55,963 bases of DNA from Ramlibacter sp. (GCA_021323335.1 JAJTCN010000020.1:1-55963); one strand, 5' to 3'. Counted from the first letter of the stretch, positions 33,467-42,284 are shown. The notes: generated from the sequence alone by a model not told the origin. Translations and numbers: made by a program.

Positions 33467-33627
33467 GATTCGTCCTCCTGGAGTGGGGAGGATCGGCGCG
33501 TAGACAGGGCTGCGTCAACGAATTGGTCGCGCAAACAAGACGCTCGGTGCGTTGCGGTGACGGACAGTCCGTGCGGGCGGACAGGCGGAGGGTGGAAGCA
33601 ACTGAATGCAACCGAGGCGCGCGGCCC

Positions 33628-34191
33628 TCACCCCGGCCCTCTCCCAAGGGGAGAGGGAGGAAGTCCTTCACTCACGCCGGCCGGCTGGTAGCGCGTCAAC
33701 CACGACAGCACCTGCGCCGCGCCGTCCGTGACCTCGCCGACTTGGCGCGTCACGCCCATAGAGCGGGACAACTCCATCTCGGCGCGCACGACGACGCGGC
33801 GGCGCTGCAGGTCCGCCTGCTTGGACTGCGCGCTGCGATCGGCCAGCAGCTGCAGCAAGTCCTGCCAGTGCGAACGCGGTGCGTCGATGCGCAGGTAGAC
33901 GACGGGGACCATCAGCGCGCCGGCCTCGGCATCCAGCCAAGTGTGCACGCCCGGCTCGCCGAAGGTGACCAGCGCGCCGTACGCCCGGCCCAGCATCGCC
34001 TGCGCCTCCGCGAGCGCGAACTCGTTGGCGGCGAGGATCTGCGCTCCCTGCCCGTGGCGCATCACCCGGTACTTGCCCGGCCGGCACAGCGCATCGAGCA
34101 GCGCCTGGCTTGCAAACGCCTCGGCGGCGTCGCCGGAAGCGCCCACCAGTTGTCGCACGGGCAACAGGTCCAGCGGTTCACGCACGTTCAT
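33628..34191 (-). CDS. Stand-alone EF-G domain IV/V-like protein
   Basis: A 187-residue protein. The C-terminal part reads like EF-G domain V: VYLRIDAPRSHWQDLLQLLADR, then VVVRAEMELSRSMGVTRQVGEVTDG, which aligns by eye with the EF-G segment around the L-D-L-x-x-R-R-G and PLAEMFGYATDLRS-TQG blocks. The preceding FALAEAQAMLGRAYGALVTFGEPG resembles the end of domain IV. There is no GTPase domain. The last residues (PPSPLGRGPG) are encoded by a repeat hairpin, so the true end of the domain is earlier. Its start overlaps the universal stress protein stop by 14 bases, so the pair is co-translated. A ribosome-linked stress role is inferred. Confidence 0.6.
   Translation of the reverse strand: MNVREPLDLLPVRQLVGASGDAAEAFASQALLDALCRPGKYRVMRHGQGAQILAANEFALAEAQAMLGRAYGALVTFGEPGVHTWLDAEAGALMVPVVYLRIDAPRSHWQDLLQLLADRSAQSKQADLQRRRVVVRAEMELSRSMGVTRQVGEVTDGAAQVLSWLTRYQPAGVSEGLPPSPLGRGPG
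33637..33657. repeat. CCCTCTCCC/GGGAGAGGG repeat hairpin
   Basis: A perfect nine-pair stem with loop AAG, flanked by CCCTCACCCCGG. This is a common dispersed intergenic element in GC-rich proteobacteria; here it supplies the last codons of the EF-G-like gene and may act as its terminator. Confidence 0.55.
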
Positions 34192-35152
34192 GGCTGACTC
34201 CCATTCGCTGGCGTGCAGCCACCACGGTGCGCTCCACCGGCTCACGAACCTGGCGCGCAGGCGTTGGACGGATCTTGCGCAATGGCACGACGAGCACGTC
34301 GCTACTGCTCCAACTGAGCACGCGGTGGGCAACGCTGCCGAAGAGGAAATCGGTCCACACGGAGCTGCCCGTCTTGCCCACCACGACCAGGTCCGCGCCC
34401 CACCGCTGCTGCTGCTTCACCATCTCCCCTCCCGCCTCGCCTCGGCCGACGGCGGCCAGCAGCTGCCTGGTCCGGGCCTGCAACGAATCCGTGAACGCGT
34501 GCATGCTGATCCACGCGTCGTTCGTGGCGCGCTCGCGATAGGCCTGAACCGCCTGCAGCGTCACGTCGGCCGCCCGCAGCTTGGCTTCGTCCGCGGTGTC
34601 GATGGCGTGAAAGAGCTGCACGCTCGCGCGCGCGTCCAGGTGGCTGGCGAACTTCACCAGCACCTGCGATTCCGGCGAGAAGTCCACGCCGACCAGGATG
34701 CGCTGGTAATACGCGTCGCCGGCCTTCCGCGTGACGAGCACCGGACAACCCGCGCCGCGCAACACGCGCAGCACCGGCTGGCCGCGAAAGAAGGCGGCGG
34801 TGGAACGCAAGCGCCGATGCGGCAGCACCACCAGGTCCACGCTGGCGGCCTGCTCCAGCAAGTCGTCCACTTCGTTGCAGCGGACGGGCACGAGGCCGAC
34901 GCGCAGCTCGCCGCCTTCCTCCAGCTGGCAGGCAAGGTTGGCCAGGCGCTGCGTCGCGCCGGTCGGCACGTCCTTGCCATGCGGTGGCATGTACATCAAC
35001 TTCAGCCTGGCGCCGTGCGCCAGCGCGAGTTGACGGGCACGCTGCACCGCCGCGTTCTCGCGCACCGAAAGGTCGGTGGCCACCAGGATGGTCTTGAGGC
35101 GGGTGAAGTCCAGCCCGGCGAGCTGGCGCTCGCCGAAGTGAGAAGCACGCAT
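34178..35152 (-). CDS. Tandem universal stress protein (UspA fold)
   Basis: A 324-residue protein with two Usp domains. Domain 1 (about 15-145) starts FTRLKTILVATDLS and contains VDLVVLPHRRL; domain 2 (about 150-290) starts YYQRILVGVDFSPESQ and ends with the nucleotide-binding pattern GADLVVVGKTGSS-x-FLFGSVAHRVL and SSDVLVVPL. The second domain has the G-x2-G-x9-G-S type ATP-site motif. An ATG at 35152 is chosen because GGAG lies seven bases upstream; a start ten codons earlier lacks a ribosome site. The EF-G-like gene follows in the same operon. A role in stress or oxygen adaptation is expected from the family. Confidence 0.85.
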   Translation of the reverse strand: MRASHFGERQLAGLDFTRLKTILVATDLSVRENAAVQRARQLALAHGARLKLMYMPPHGKDVPTGATQRLANLACQLEEGGELRVGLVPVRCNEVDDLLEQAASVDLVVLPHRRLRSTAAFFRGQPVLRVLRGAGCPVLVTRKAGDAYYQRILVGVDFSPESQVLVKFASHLDARASVQLFHAIDTADEAKLRAADVTLQAVQAYRERATNDAWISMHAFTDSLQARTRQLLAAVGRGEAGGEMVKQQQRWGADLVVVGKTGSSVWTDFLFGSVAHRVLSWSSSDVLVVPLRKIRPTPARQVREPVERTVVAARQRMGVSHERA

Positions 35153-35655
35153 GAAAGCACTCCAATCGAGTGCGAGCCGCATCGGTGAAGGGGCTCGCTC
35201 GCGCCGGGTCTGGGCCCGGCGGTCGATGGATGGCGCTGGAAGGGGAGTGACGACCGCCGGGTCAGGAATGTGCGGGCGTCTTCTGCAGGCCCGCCCGCGA
35301 GGGTGCTTGCGTGCGCGACGCCGCGCCCTGCGCCGCGAAGGCGAGGGAGGCGAAAGCAGAACGCAGCGATGCGGAGTGGCGGACCATGTGCGAAGTATAG
35401 GACGCCGACCCATTTGCGCCCAAATGCATTCTGGCAAGAGATGCAGGGGCATTGGCTGTGCTGCATCGCCGCGACGCTGCGTGGCCTAGACTCCGGGCCA
35501 TCATGGGACCGACCTTCCTCCACCTGCGCTCAGCGTGCCTCCTGCGGCAAACGCTCGCACATCCCTGAGCCCGTCGGTCCCCTTCTTCATCCAGCGCACC
35601 ACCGACCGTCGGGCCAGCCCAGCGCCAACGGACGCCCGCAACGGGCGGGGATGCC
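35153..35655. other. Non-coding interval between the Usp operon and the beta-helix gene
   Basis: About 500 bases separate divergent genes. Open frames here have no family resemblance and no convincing ribosome sites. Apart from the candidate Usp promoter at 35394-35426 I see no RNA gene, repeat array or conserved structure. Confidence 0.5.
35394..35426 (-). promoter_or_regulatory. Candidate promoter with dyad for the Usp operon
   Basis: On the minus strand TTGGGC and TATACT are 18 bases apart. A perfect dyad CATTTG-CGCC-CAAATG (35411-35426) covers the -35 element. If real, the leader to the Usp start would be about 235 bases. Confidence 0.4.
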
Positions 35656-36567
35656 ATGGATTTCACCAAGAGCTTCATCAAATCGAAGAACCCGTGCACC
35701 GACGGGTTCCGCTGGTACCTGCGCCATCACAAGGATGGCGGCGACTACCAGCAGGTGCTGGACGACCTGGTCCGCGATGACCGGGTCGAAGACGCGTGCT
35801 GGCTGCTCGACCAGTTGGGCCCCACGCACACGCTGCTGGAACTGGACGACCTGGAGGCCGACGACTTCGTCTTTGCGGGGAGCATCCTGGTGCGCGGAAG
35901 CATCGAAGTGCGCTCGCTGCTGCGCGTGGGCGGGTCCATTCGTTGCGGCGGGACGATCCGCGCCGGGGAGGACGTTGTTGCGGGTGATGGACTGCGCGTC
36001 GATGGCGGGTTGAATTGCGAGGGCAACCTGCGCAGCGGGGGCGGTGTGGTCTCGGGCTGGCATGTGATCGTCGGAGGATGCGTCGATGCCACGGAGCTGA
36101 AGGTGGACGGCGATGCGCGTGTCGGGCGTCGGATGTCCGTGCAGGGTAGTGCGTGGGTCAAGGGCGATTTGCTGGTGGGCGCGGATTGCAGCACCGGCGC
36201 GTTGCGCGTCCGCGGGGCGCTGGATGCGGCGGGGTCGGTGCGCTCCGCGCAGGGCGTGGTTTGCGTTGGGGACATCTCCTGCGGCATTCACCTGGATGCC
36301 GCACTGGGAATCAAGGCGGGAGGCGACATCGTGGCGCGTGGCGCGATTCGCGTCGGCGAGGGCTTGGAGTCGGAAGGAGTGATCCGCGCGGGGGAGGGTT
36401 ACGGCGTGTTTGCGGGGTTGTGCGTGCAGCGGGAGGAGTGGGAGACGAGTGCGCGGGTGACGGCGGACGAGCGGCCTGTGGGGATGGTGAGCGGGTTCTG
36501 GGTGGGTGCGCCGTCGGAAGCTCGCCTTGAGGCTGTCACCGTGATGGAGCCGGATCATGCGGATTGA
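35656..36567 (+). CDS. Bactofilin-like beta-helix protein
   Basis: A 303-residue protein. After an N-terminal helical part (about 1-70), residues 75-260 are a run of short repeats with hydrophobic residues every second position and glycines at turns (SILVRGSIEVRSLLRVGGSIRCGGTIRAGEDV and similar rungs), the pattern of a right-handed beta-helix as in bactofilins. It lacks the short compact size of true bactofilins, and may be a polymer-forming or hexapeptide-like scaffold. No signal or membrane segment is visible. The next gene starts 11 bases before its stop, so they are coupled. Function unknown. Confidence 0.6.
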   Translation: MDFTKSFIKSKNPCTDGFRWYLRHHKDGGDYQQVLDDLVRDDRVEDACWLLDQLGPTHTLLELDDLEADDFVFAGSILVRGSIEVRSLLRVGGSIRCGGTIRAGEDVVAGDGLRVDGGLNCEGNLRSGGGVVSGWHVIVGGCVDATELKVDGDARVGRRMSVQGSAWVKGDLLVGADCSTGALRVRGALDAAGSVRSAQGVVCVGDISCGIHLDAALGIKAGGDIVARGAIRVGEGLESEGVIRAGEGYGVFAGLCVQREEWETSARVTADERPVGMVSGFWVGAPSEARLEAVTVMEPDHAD

Positions 36568-37117
36568 CGTCGACCTGGATCATCGTGATGTCGAAGCCGA
36601 GTTGGCGGCCTTGTATGGGCGGCTGCGGCTGCGTGCGGACAAGCTGGTCACGCTGCCGATCTTTGCGCCCCGCGCGCCGGAGCTGGTGTTCAAGTATCGG
36701 GAGGTGGATGGGGAGTTCTACGTGTACGCGGAGGATGTGGAGCGCGGCGTGCTCGCGGGGTGTACGGTGTTCAACTGGGTGTTCGAGGTGGATCCGAGGG
36801 TGGGGCGCTTTGTGAGGAGTCCGCATTCGAGGTATGCGCGCGAGTATCGGAGGAAGGGGGTGGCGAATGCGGTGTATCGGTGGGCGTTGCAGGCGGGGAT
36901 GTGTTTGGTGAGTGGGCCGCGGCAGTCGGCGGGGGCGTATCGATTGTGGACAAAGCTCGGGGGTTCATATGAGATCGCATTCGTCCAGCTGATCGATCGA
37001 GGGCTGCACGTCGTGGGGCCGGTCCTGCAAGGGCTCTCGTCTGCGGAGTTTGGAACGCGCATGTTGCTGCTCGGGGCAGGCTGGGCCGTGGAAAGGTTCG
37101 AGGATGCGCTCGGATGA
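36557..37117 (+). CDS. GNAT-like acyltransferase or phage-type hypothetical protein
   Basis: A 186-residue protein. The middle segment YAREYRRKGVANAVYRWALQ resembles the acyl-CoA loop and helix of GNAT acetyltransferases (R/Q-x-x-G-x-A/G), and QSAGAYRLWTKLGG resembles the terminal N/S-x-x-A-x-x-L/W-x-x-G of the same fold. It is otherwise unfamiliar. Third codon positions are unusually G-rich (GTG, GGG, GAG runs) compared with the C-rich neighbours, which hints at recent acquisition. It overlaps the beta-helix gene by 11 bases. Confidence 0.5.
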   Translation: MRIDVDLDHRDVEAELAALYGRLRLRADKLVTLPIFAPRAPELVFKYREVDGEFYVYAEDVERGVLAGCTVFNWVFEVDPRVGRFVRSPHSRYAREYRRKGVANAVYRWALQAGMCLVSGPRQSAGAYRLWTKLGGSYEIAFVQLIDRGLHVVGPVLQGLSSAEFGTRMLLLGAGWAVERFEDALG

Positions 37118-37140
37118 GACGGGGCCCAGCATGCCGCTTT

Positions 37141-37900
37141 AACCGGCCTTGCCGTCCTTCCAGGCCTGTAGCAGCTTGTCGCGGATCGCTGAACGCGCGC
37201 GCCACGCGCAGCGAGCGCGGCGCATGGAACACCTCGGCGGGGGGGCGGTATAGCAGCAGCTCGCCGGCACGCGCACCGCGGTGAAGCCGCGCAGCGGCAG
37301 CGCCTCCGCCGGCTCGGTGCTGGCGTACACCACCGTGGTGTCGCCGGCGTCGAACAGCTGCGAGAGCTCGTCGCGCAACTCCTCGCGCAGCTTGTAGTCC
37401 AAATTCACCAGCGGCTCGTCCAGCAGCATCAGCGGGCCTGCTTGGCCAGCGCGCGGGCCAGCGCCACCCGTTGATGTTGGCCGCCGGACAGCTCGCTCGG
37501 ATAGCGGTCCAGGAAAGCCTCGATGTGCAGCCGCGCGGCGATGTCGCGCACGCGAGCGGCGATGACACGCTCGCCGCGCAGCCGCAGCGGCGAAGCGATG
37601 TCGTCGGCCACCCGCATCGACGGGTATGAACTGCTGGTAGACCATGGACGCGTCGCGCTCCCACACCGACAAGCCGGTGACATGCGGCCGTCGTCACGGA
37701 CGGTTCCGGTGCTGGGCCGGTCGAGCCCGGCCATGATGCGCAGCAGACTGGTCTTGCCGGCCTGCGTGGCGCGCAGCAACACCGTGACGGCGCCGCTGCG
37801 GGGCGCCAGGCTCAGGTCATACAGCCACGGCTCCGGGCCGACCTTCTTGCCGATGGCGTGAGCACGAGGTCCATCACGCCCTCCGGCAAGCCGCCGGTCG
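37141..37900 (-). pseudogene. Sugar/glycerol-type ABC transporter ATPase, multiply frameshifted
   Basis: Fragments in alternating frames reconstruct one ABC ATPase: a Walker A remnant LLRATQAGKTSLLRIMAGLD (the usual Gly before ATQAGKT region replaced by Arg), ERDASMVYQQFI, then SMRVADDIASPLRLRGERV with the signature LSGGQHQRVALARALAK, then LMLLDEPLVNLDYKLREELR with YASTEPAEALPL, then ELLLYRPPAEVFHAP. At least three frame changes are needed, near 37690, 37625, 37440 and 37260. The TQAGKT variant resembles ATPases of UgpC/GlpS-type importers. No permease or binding-protein gene remains nearby, so this is a dead relic. Confidence 0.8.
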
Positions 37901-38150
37901 GCAGCCAGCTGCCGACATGACAATCGAACAAGCCAATCGGAATCCCTCCTCGAAAAAGGAGCGCTTCCCAATCGACTGCTTCGTTGTGAGCCCATTCTTC
38001 GTCTGCGGGCGGCGATGTGCCTGCGAGTTAACCCTGCTGTATTTTGTGTTTATTCTGGGGGGGCCGCGGAGAGGACAGGGGTGAGGGGTCATTCGCGCCA
38101 CGTCTCGGAATTCCTGCCACCTCTCGTGTTCCGGCGCAGGGCGGTCAAAA

Positions 38151-38172
38151 GGGAGGCGCTATTGCGCCTCCC
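38151..38172 (-). terminator. Terminator retained by the decayed paralogue
   Basis: GGGAGGCGC/GCGCCTCCC with loop TATT, followed on the minus strand by TTTTGACC. Core and loop equal those of the terminator at 32917-32936. Confidence 0.7.
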
Positions 38173-38525
38173 GTCCCGTCAACTGCGTGATCATGCTTTC
38201 CTGCTTTGCAACCTGCGCCCCGCGGGCACCCCCTTAGCAGCCGGAGCGTCCGCCAAAAGCCTCTTCTGCATCTGCGCCCGCACTGTCTCCGCGAGGGAGT
38301 TCCACCTGCCCACCTTGCTTCGCCGATCTTGGCGATAGAACCCATGCTCCGACACCGTTACGTAGGCACCGCGTTCGAACTTTGCGGCCACCGCGTCGCC
38401 GATCGGCTCCGTCAGGCCCACCGGTGTGTCAAGCTCTCGTGGAGGAGCAGCGTGCGGTGAAGCAGGCGGCTGCGCCGAGCCGCCGAGAGCGAGGCGGTAG
38501 AGATGGCCAATGGCTTGATGTTCAG
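38160..38525 (-). pseudogene. Decayed paralogue of the secreted protein at 32924-33466
   Basis: One frame contains NIKPLAISTASLSAA, matching the signal peptide start NIKPWAIAAALLSAG of the intact gene; another frame contains PVGLTEPIGDAVAAKFERGAYVTVSEHGFY, matching PVDLTLPIGDTIPVKFGTGASMTISESGYY, followed by SLAETVRAQMQKRLL matching SLAQIVQAEEEKRMV. The start codon, both structural cysteines and the Lys/Val-rich tail are lost. Order of blocks and the terminator are preserved, so this is a duplicated gene in decay (each quoted block is shown only to demonstrate homology). Confidence 0.7.
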
Positions 38526-38706
38526 GATCTGTCCTCCTGCAGTCCGGAAGACAGCGCGGGGGAGGGGCGCGTGAATGAATTGGCCCGGCGAGAAGACGGT
38601 GGGGTTTGCAGGGTGACGAGGTGTGCGAGGGCAATAAGCGGTGGTCGTACGCAACCGGTTGCAACCAGCGACTTGCGGAGGGTGTGCACCCACAAAATTA
38701 CGGCAA

Positions 38707-38732
38707 AAGCGGCGCTCTACTAGGCGCCGCTT
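38707..38732. terminator. Inverted repeat at the left edge of the defence island
   Basis: AAGCGGCGC pairs with GCGCCGCTT around the loop TCTACTAG; on the minus strand TTTTG follows. It has the same general look as the two terminators at 32917 and 38151 and may be another leftover of that gene family. Confidence 0.4.
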
Positions 38733-38900
38733 AACGCCACGCTAATGCCTGCTCGCGCTGGCCGACTCAGTTCTTGAACCATACTCATCATGCTGCGCTC
38801 CTGCGTCTGACCGCCGGAGAAGCCACTGCTCGACCTGCTGACTCTCGCCCTGTTTACATTAGACTCCAGTGCCGGGAATCAAACAACAAAAGGGGACGGA

Positions 38901-41234
38901 ATGGCCGAGCCGTTTAAGCATAGCGCTGATTCGCTGGACGGATTTTTTTCGCAGGCAGGTCGTGCGTTTTACGTTCCGTACTACCAGCGGAACTACTCTT
39001 GGGACGATGAGAACGCGACCAAGCTCGCTAAGGATATCTTTTCGGGTGTTCGTCGCACTCTGACGAAGCACCTGAACTCAGTTTTTCTCGGGACAGTCAT
39101 TCTTCATGACGAAAAAAGCGTGAAGCTGGGTGTTCACGAGGACACACCCAATCTCCTCACAAAGGTCTCGAATGTCGTAGACGGTCAGCAGCGCATCACC
39201 TCCCTTGCGATGCTAGCCTGTCTCCTCTACGAGCTCTGCGGAACGAATTCAACAGCGCTTCGCGCGGCCGGCGGGGGGGCTCAGCCATATGCGAACCTAG
39301 CCGATGAGCTCGCTGACGAGATGACCGCGTTGCAAGAGTTCTTCTCGGTTGAAATTAAGAAGTCAGGCGCTCAGCCGCCGCGCAAGCCAATTATTGTTCG
39401 AGCGGGCGACATCACCGGCAATCCCGTTTCTGACCAGTGGACTCTCAAAGGAAATGTCGAAGCGTTCTACAAGTCGAACGCCGCCTCACTGTTGGCTCAG
39501 GTTATAAATGGCGTGCCATCGACTTCGCTCCTCATGGACGAACGTCTTCGGTGCGTGATGGACGCTTTTGCGGAAGTTATAGAGTTTGAGCTCAGCAACG
39601 CCGACCAGACACTCGCGCAACGACTCATAGTTGCAAATGGAACACCTGACGGCACGCTGGAACGGTTCACCGGATATCCGCCTGATCTCTCAGTGGTTCT
39701 GTCAAGATCCATCGAGGAACAACACGCTTTTTTCTCCGCGTTCCTTTTGCTCGCCGCTTGCAAATATCTACGCAATGGATGTCGGTTTGTTGTAATCGAA
39801 TGCCTCGATGAGGGATTAGCGTTTGATATGTTTCAATCGCTTAACGCCACCGGCACTCCGCTCACGGCGTTCGAAGTTTTCAAACCCTCCATCGTGATGG
39901 CGTGGGGAGCGAACTATTCGACCGGGATCAAGCCTGAGGTCGACCGCATAGAGCGCGTCTTTGATGTCGAGAGCACGGCGAACAGGAAGGAAGATGTTAC
40001 TGACCAGGTCATCGTGTCGACGGCCTTGGTATACAACGGCTTCGAGCTTCCACGCAGATTTAGCGAGGAACGCGACTGGCTCACTGGCTCATTGGAGCCT
40101 CCAGGCAGCCACTTAAGTTTTGCGCTGATTGAGTCACTGGCCGATCAGGCTGAGTACTTCGACAAGTTCGTTCGACCTCGACGTTCAGCTAAAGATTCGG
40201 CGAACTTTAGTCTTGTAAATCATCTTATCTCGCTCGGCATGAGCAATGCTGACGCTGACATGGCCGGACTATGCTTGTTCTACCTTCGGGATGCGCAGCA
40301 CCACATGGCTCATTCCGTCCTTAGCGTTTTCTACGCAAAGCTCCTGCGCGCGCGGGGTACAGGTGCCGTCGCCGCGGCTGGCTCCGAATTTCTCGCTTCG
40401 TGCAAAGCGGCGGCCGCTTTTTTCACTTTGTGGATGGGGGCGGCCCGGGGCCGATTTCCAGACGCCGACTATAAGAAGTTGTTCGATCAAACCGCTGCGA
40501 ATATGTCGGTTGCCACAGGTGCCGCCAACCAGTCATCCAGCTTTCTCAAACAAGCCTTCCGAAATGCATTAGAGACGCAGCGCGTTTACGATGCGGCGAG
40601 TAGTACGTCTGCTAGGTCTTTGTGGGTCGCACTAGCGAAACAAGCCACGTGGTATCAACGACGTGCCGTGTGCCGCTTTGGCCTATTCATCGCAGGCCAC
40701 GATGCGGTGCCTGACACGACGCCAGGAAACGAGGGGCTTACCGTTAGCGGGATGCCCGGCACGGCGACGTTCCTGACGGCAAAAGCGTGGCACGCGAGCG
40801 ACTACGAAGTAATTGAGCATGTGGCAACACGGGATGAGCCACGCTTTTTCAAGTACACCCCCCCTGATGCGCGGATCTACCCTGGAAACTATTCCGTCGT
40901 CGACAAGATTGGCAATCTGACGCTGCTTTCGGTACCCATTAACTCTTCCGTCTACTCTGAATGGGCCGACAAAATCTTCTACTACTGGAGCCTGACCATG
41001 CCGCAGGCGGCACATACTGGTCCGTCCGGTCCCTTATTGATGGCGAAGCTCGGCATCACGACCCTTCCGCCTAGCTTGTCGGCACTTCATGCCGCCTCCA
41101 ATTACCTACCTCAACTAGCGCCTCTCGCGCTCCGAGGCATGGAGGGACTGCCCTGGGATTCAGGCTTTATTGAGCGACGCTCTGAGCACATTTGCGAACG
41201 CATTTTTGACGTGCTAGATAGTTGGTTAAGGTGA
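38901..41234 (+). CDS. sspE: SspE-like phosphorothioate-sensing restriction protein (DUF262 + DUF1524)
   Basis: A 777-residue protein. The N-terminal DUF262 half has YVPYYQRNYSW (24-34) and the NTPase motif DGQQR (94-98), followed by FQSLNATGTPLTAFEVFK. The C-terminal DUF1524 nuclease-like part shows YEVIEHVATRDE (His640) and IGNLTLLSVPINSSVYSEW. In SspE, nucleotide hydrolysis is stimulated by phosphorothioate DNA and the DUF1524 domain nicks phage DNA. The usual HxxP of DUF1524 is replaced by HVAT, so activity should be tested. GmrSD-type type IV restriction enzymes share the architecture and are the alternative, but the sspBCD genes in the same island favour SspE. An AGGGGAC ribosome site precedes the ATG. 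Codon use and GC are lower than in the flanks. Confidence 0.82.
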   Translation: MAEPFKHSADSLDGFFSQAGRAFYVPYYQRNYSWDDENATKLAKDIFSGVRRTLTKHLNSVFLGTVILHDEKSVKLGVHEDTPNLLTKVSNVVDGQQRITSLAMLACLLYELCGTNSTALRAAGGGAQPYANLADELADEMTALQEFFSVEIKKSGAQPPRKPIIVRAGDITGNPVSDQWTLKGNVEAFYKSNAASLLAQVINGVPSTSLLMDERLRCVMDAFAEVIEFELSNADQTLAQRLIVANGTPDGTLERFTGYPPDLSVVLSRSIEEQHAFFSAFLLLAACKYLRNGCRFVVIECLDEGLAFDMFQSLNATGTPLTAFEVFKPSIVMAWGANYSTGIKPEVDRIERVFDVESTANRKEDVTDQVIVSTALVYNGFELPRRFSEERDWLTGSLEPPGSHLSFALIESLADQAEYFDKFVRPRRSAKDSANFSLVNHLISLGMSNADADMAGLCLFYLRDAQHHMAHSVLSVFYAKLLRARGTGAVAAAGSEFLASCKAAAAFFTLWMGAARGRFPDADYKKLFDQTAANMSVATGAANQSSSFLKQAFRNALETQRVYDAASSTSARSLWVALAKQATWYQRRAVCRFGLFIAGHDAVPDTTPGNEGLTVSGMPGTATFLTAKAWHASDYEVIEHVATRDEPRFFKYTPPDARIYPGNYSVVDKIGNLTLLSVPINSSVYSEWADKIFYYWSLTMPQAAHTGPSGPLLMAKLGITTLPPSLSALHAASNYLPQLAPLALRGMEGLPWDSGFIERRSEHICERIFDVLDSWLR

Positions 41235-41346
41235 AGGGCACACCCGCTTCGGCACCAGCTAGACAACCGGGAGCAGCACGCCTCTTCGTTTCTCTTGACT
41301 GCCATCTTCGCGGGTTGTCCTGACTACTCACCCGGCGGCTCTGACG

Positions 41347-42003
41347 CTACGCGATGTCTGAGTCTTCCTTTGGGAGATCCCTATGACGCATCTGCCTATG
41401 CACGAAGCGGTGGCAATTCGCACAAACGCATTGCAGGTCCGCCAGTCGCGTCTTATGTCCTTCAGGCATTTGGCTGACCTGCACTGCGTTGTGATGAACC
41501 TCGATCGCTGCCTCCCCAAAGGCATGCCCGTACGCTTGTACTGGATCTAAGCCGCATAGCTCACAGAACAGACGACCGTGCTTCTTGGAAAAGCTAGCTT
41601 TCTTTCGGTCCGCAAGGCCTCGAGCCCGCTCCCTCTCCAGGTGTACTCTCTGGATAGGAGTGCCTTCCACCCATTCGGCGTCGGCAGGCGCTTCTGAATC
41701 ACCGTGCCAGGCCTTCGGCACGATCTTAAAACCTGCGGCCTTGAGAAGGCGGAAGGTGGTTGTCCGCGCACCTCCGCGAATATGACCGGGGGTGACAGCA
41801 AACCCGAGCGCCTCGGTCGCAGCCACTCCGAATACCGCCTTGGGCGGCAATCGCACGCCACCGGCCACCACGACATCAAAATCTGTGGATGGACCAAAGC
41901 AGTGGCTAACCCTCCCCTCGGAAAGCATCTGCGCTGCTTTTCTGAGATGCCCGGGCGTGACTCCGGCCAAAATCTCAGCGGATAACCTATCAGGCACCTT
42001 CAC
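41347..42003 (-). CDS. HNH endonuclease with an N-terminal recognition-like domain
   Basis: A 218-residue protein from a GTG start with an excellent AAGGAG ribosome site. The C-terminal HNH (beta-beta-alpha-metal) nuclease has zinc-type cysteines CELC (147-150) and CANC (194-197) and the catalytic pair EVHHN (169-172). Residues 1-95 contain DFDVVVAGGVRLPPKAVFGVA and GGARTTTFRLLKAAGF, resembling the N-terminal domain found in other HNH restriction proteins such as the head of ScoMcrA. A modification-dependent restriction role is inferred. It converges on sspE and is divergent from the helicase gene, so it sits inside the island but outside both operons. Confidence 0.75.
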   Translation of the reverse strand: MKVPDRLSAEILAGVTPGHLRKAAQMLSEGRVSHCFGPSTDFDVVVAGGVRLPPKAVFGVAATEALGFAVTPGHIRGGARTTTFRLLKAAGFKIVPKAWHGDSEAPADAEWVEGTPIQRVHLERERARGLADRKKASFSKKHGRLFCELCGLDPVQAYGHAFGEAAIEVHHNAVQVSQMPEGHKTRLADLQCVCANCHRFVHRQMRHRDLPKEDSDIA

Positions 42004-42284
42004 GGCAGTCTCCTTGATCTCGTGAGAATTTCGATCATATTCGGGACCTCTCTGAAAAGCATAGATCCGGCTCCGAGGGCGTCCCAAAGCAAGCCAAGAG
42101 CAGCAGTTAACACTTTCCTCACGGCGACGTTGTCCCTTTCCGACCGAATGCCAAAGAGACTTTGTGACAAGTAGCGGAGGAGGCGTCCTGGTGAGACACT
42201 AGGAAGAAGTTCAGCCATAGCACCTGCAATGAGCAAGACAGTTCGATGTAATAAGGCCCATGGTGACATCAAATCCCCGCCAGA

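Noticed and set aside
35656..36567. Repetitive Gly/Val-rich region considered as tandem DNA repeats
   Set aside because: The periodicity is in the protein (beta-helix rungs); the nucleotide sequence is not repeated.
42000..42272. A 90-codon minus-strand open frame in the gap between the HNH and helicase genes
   Set aside because: No family resemblance; it spans the divergent control region of two well-supported genes and reads into the HNH gene start.
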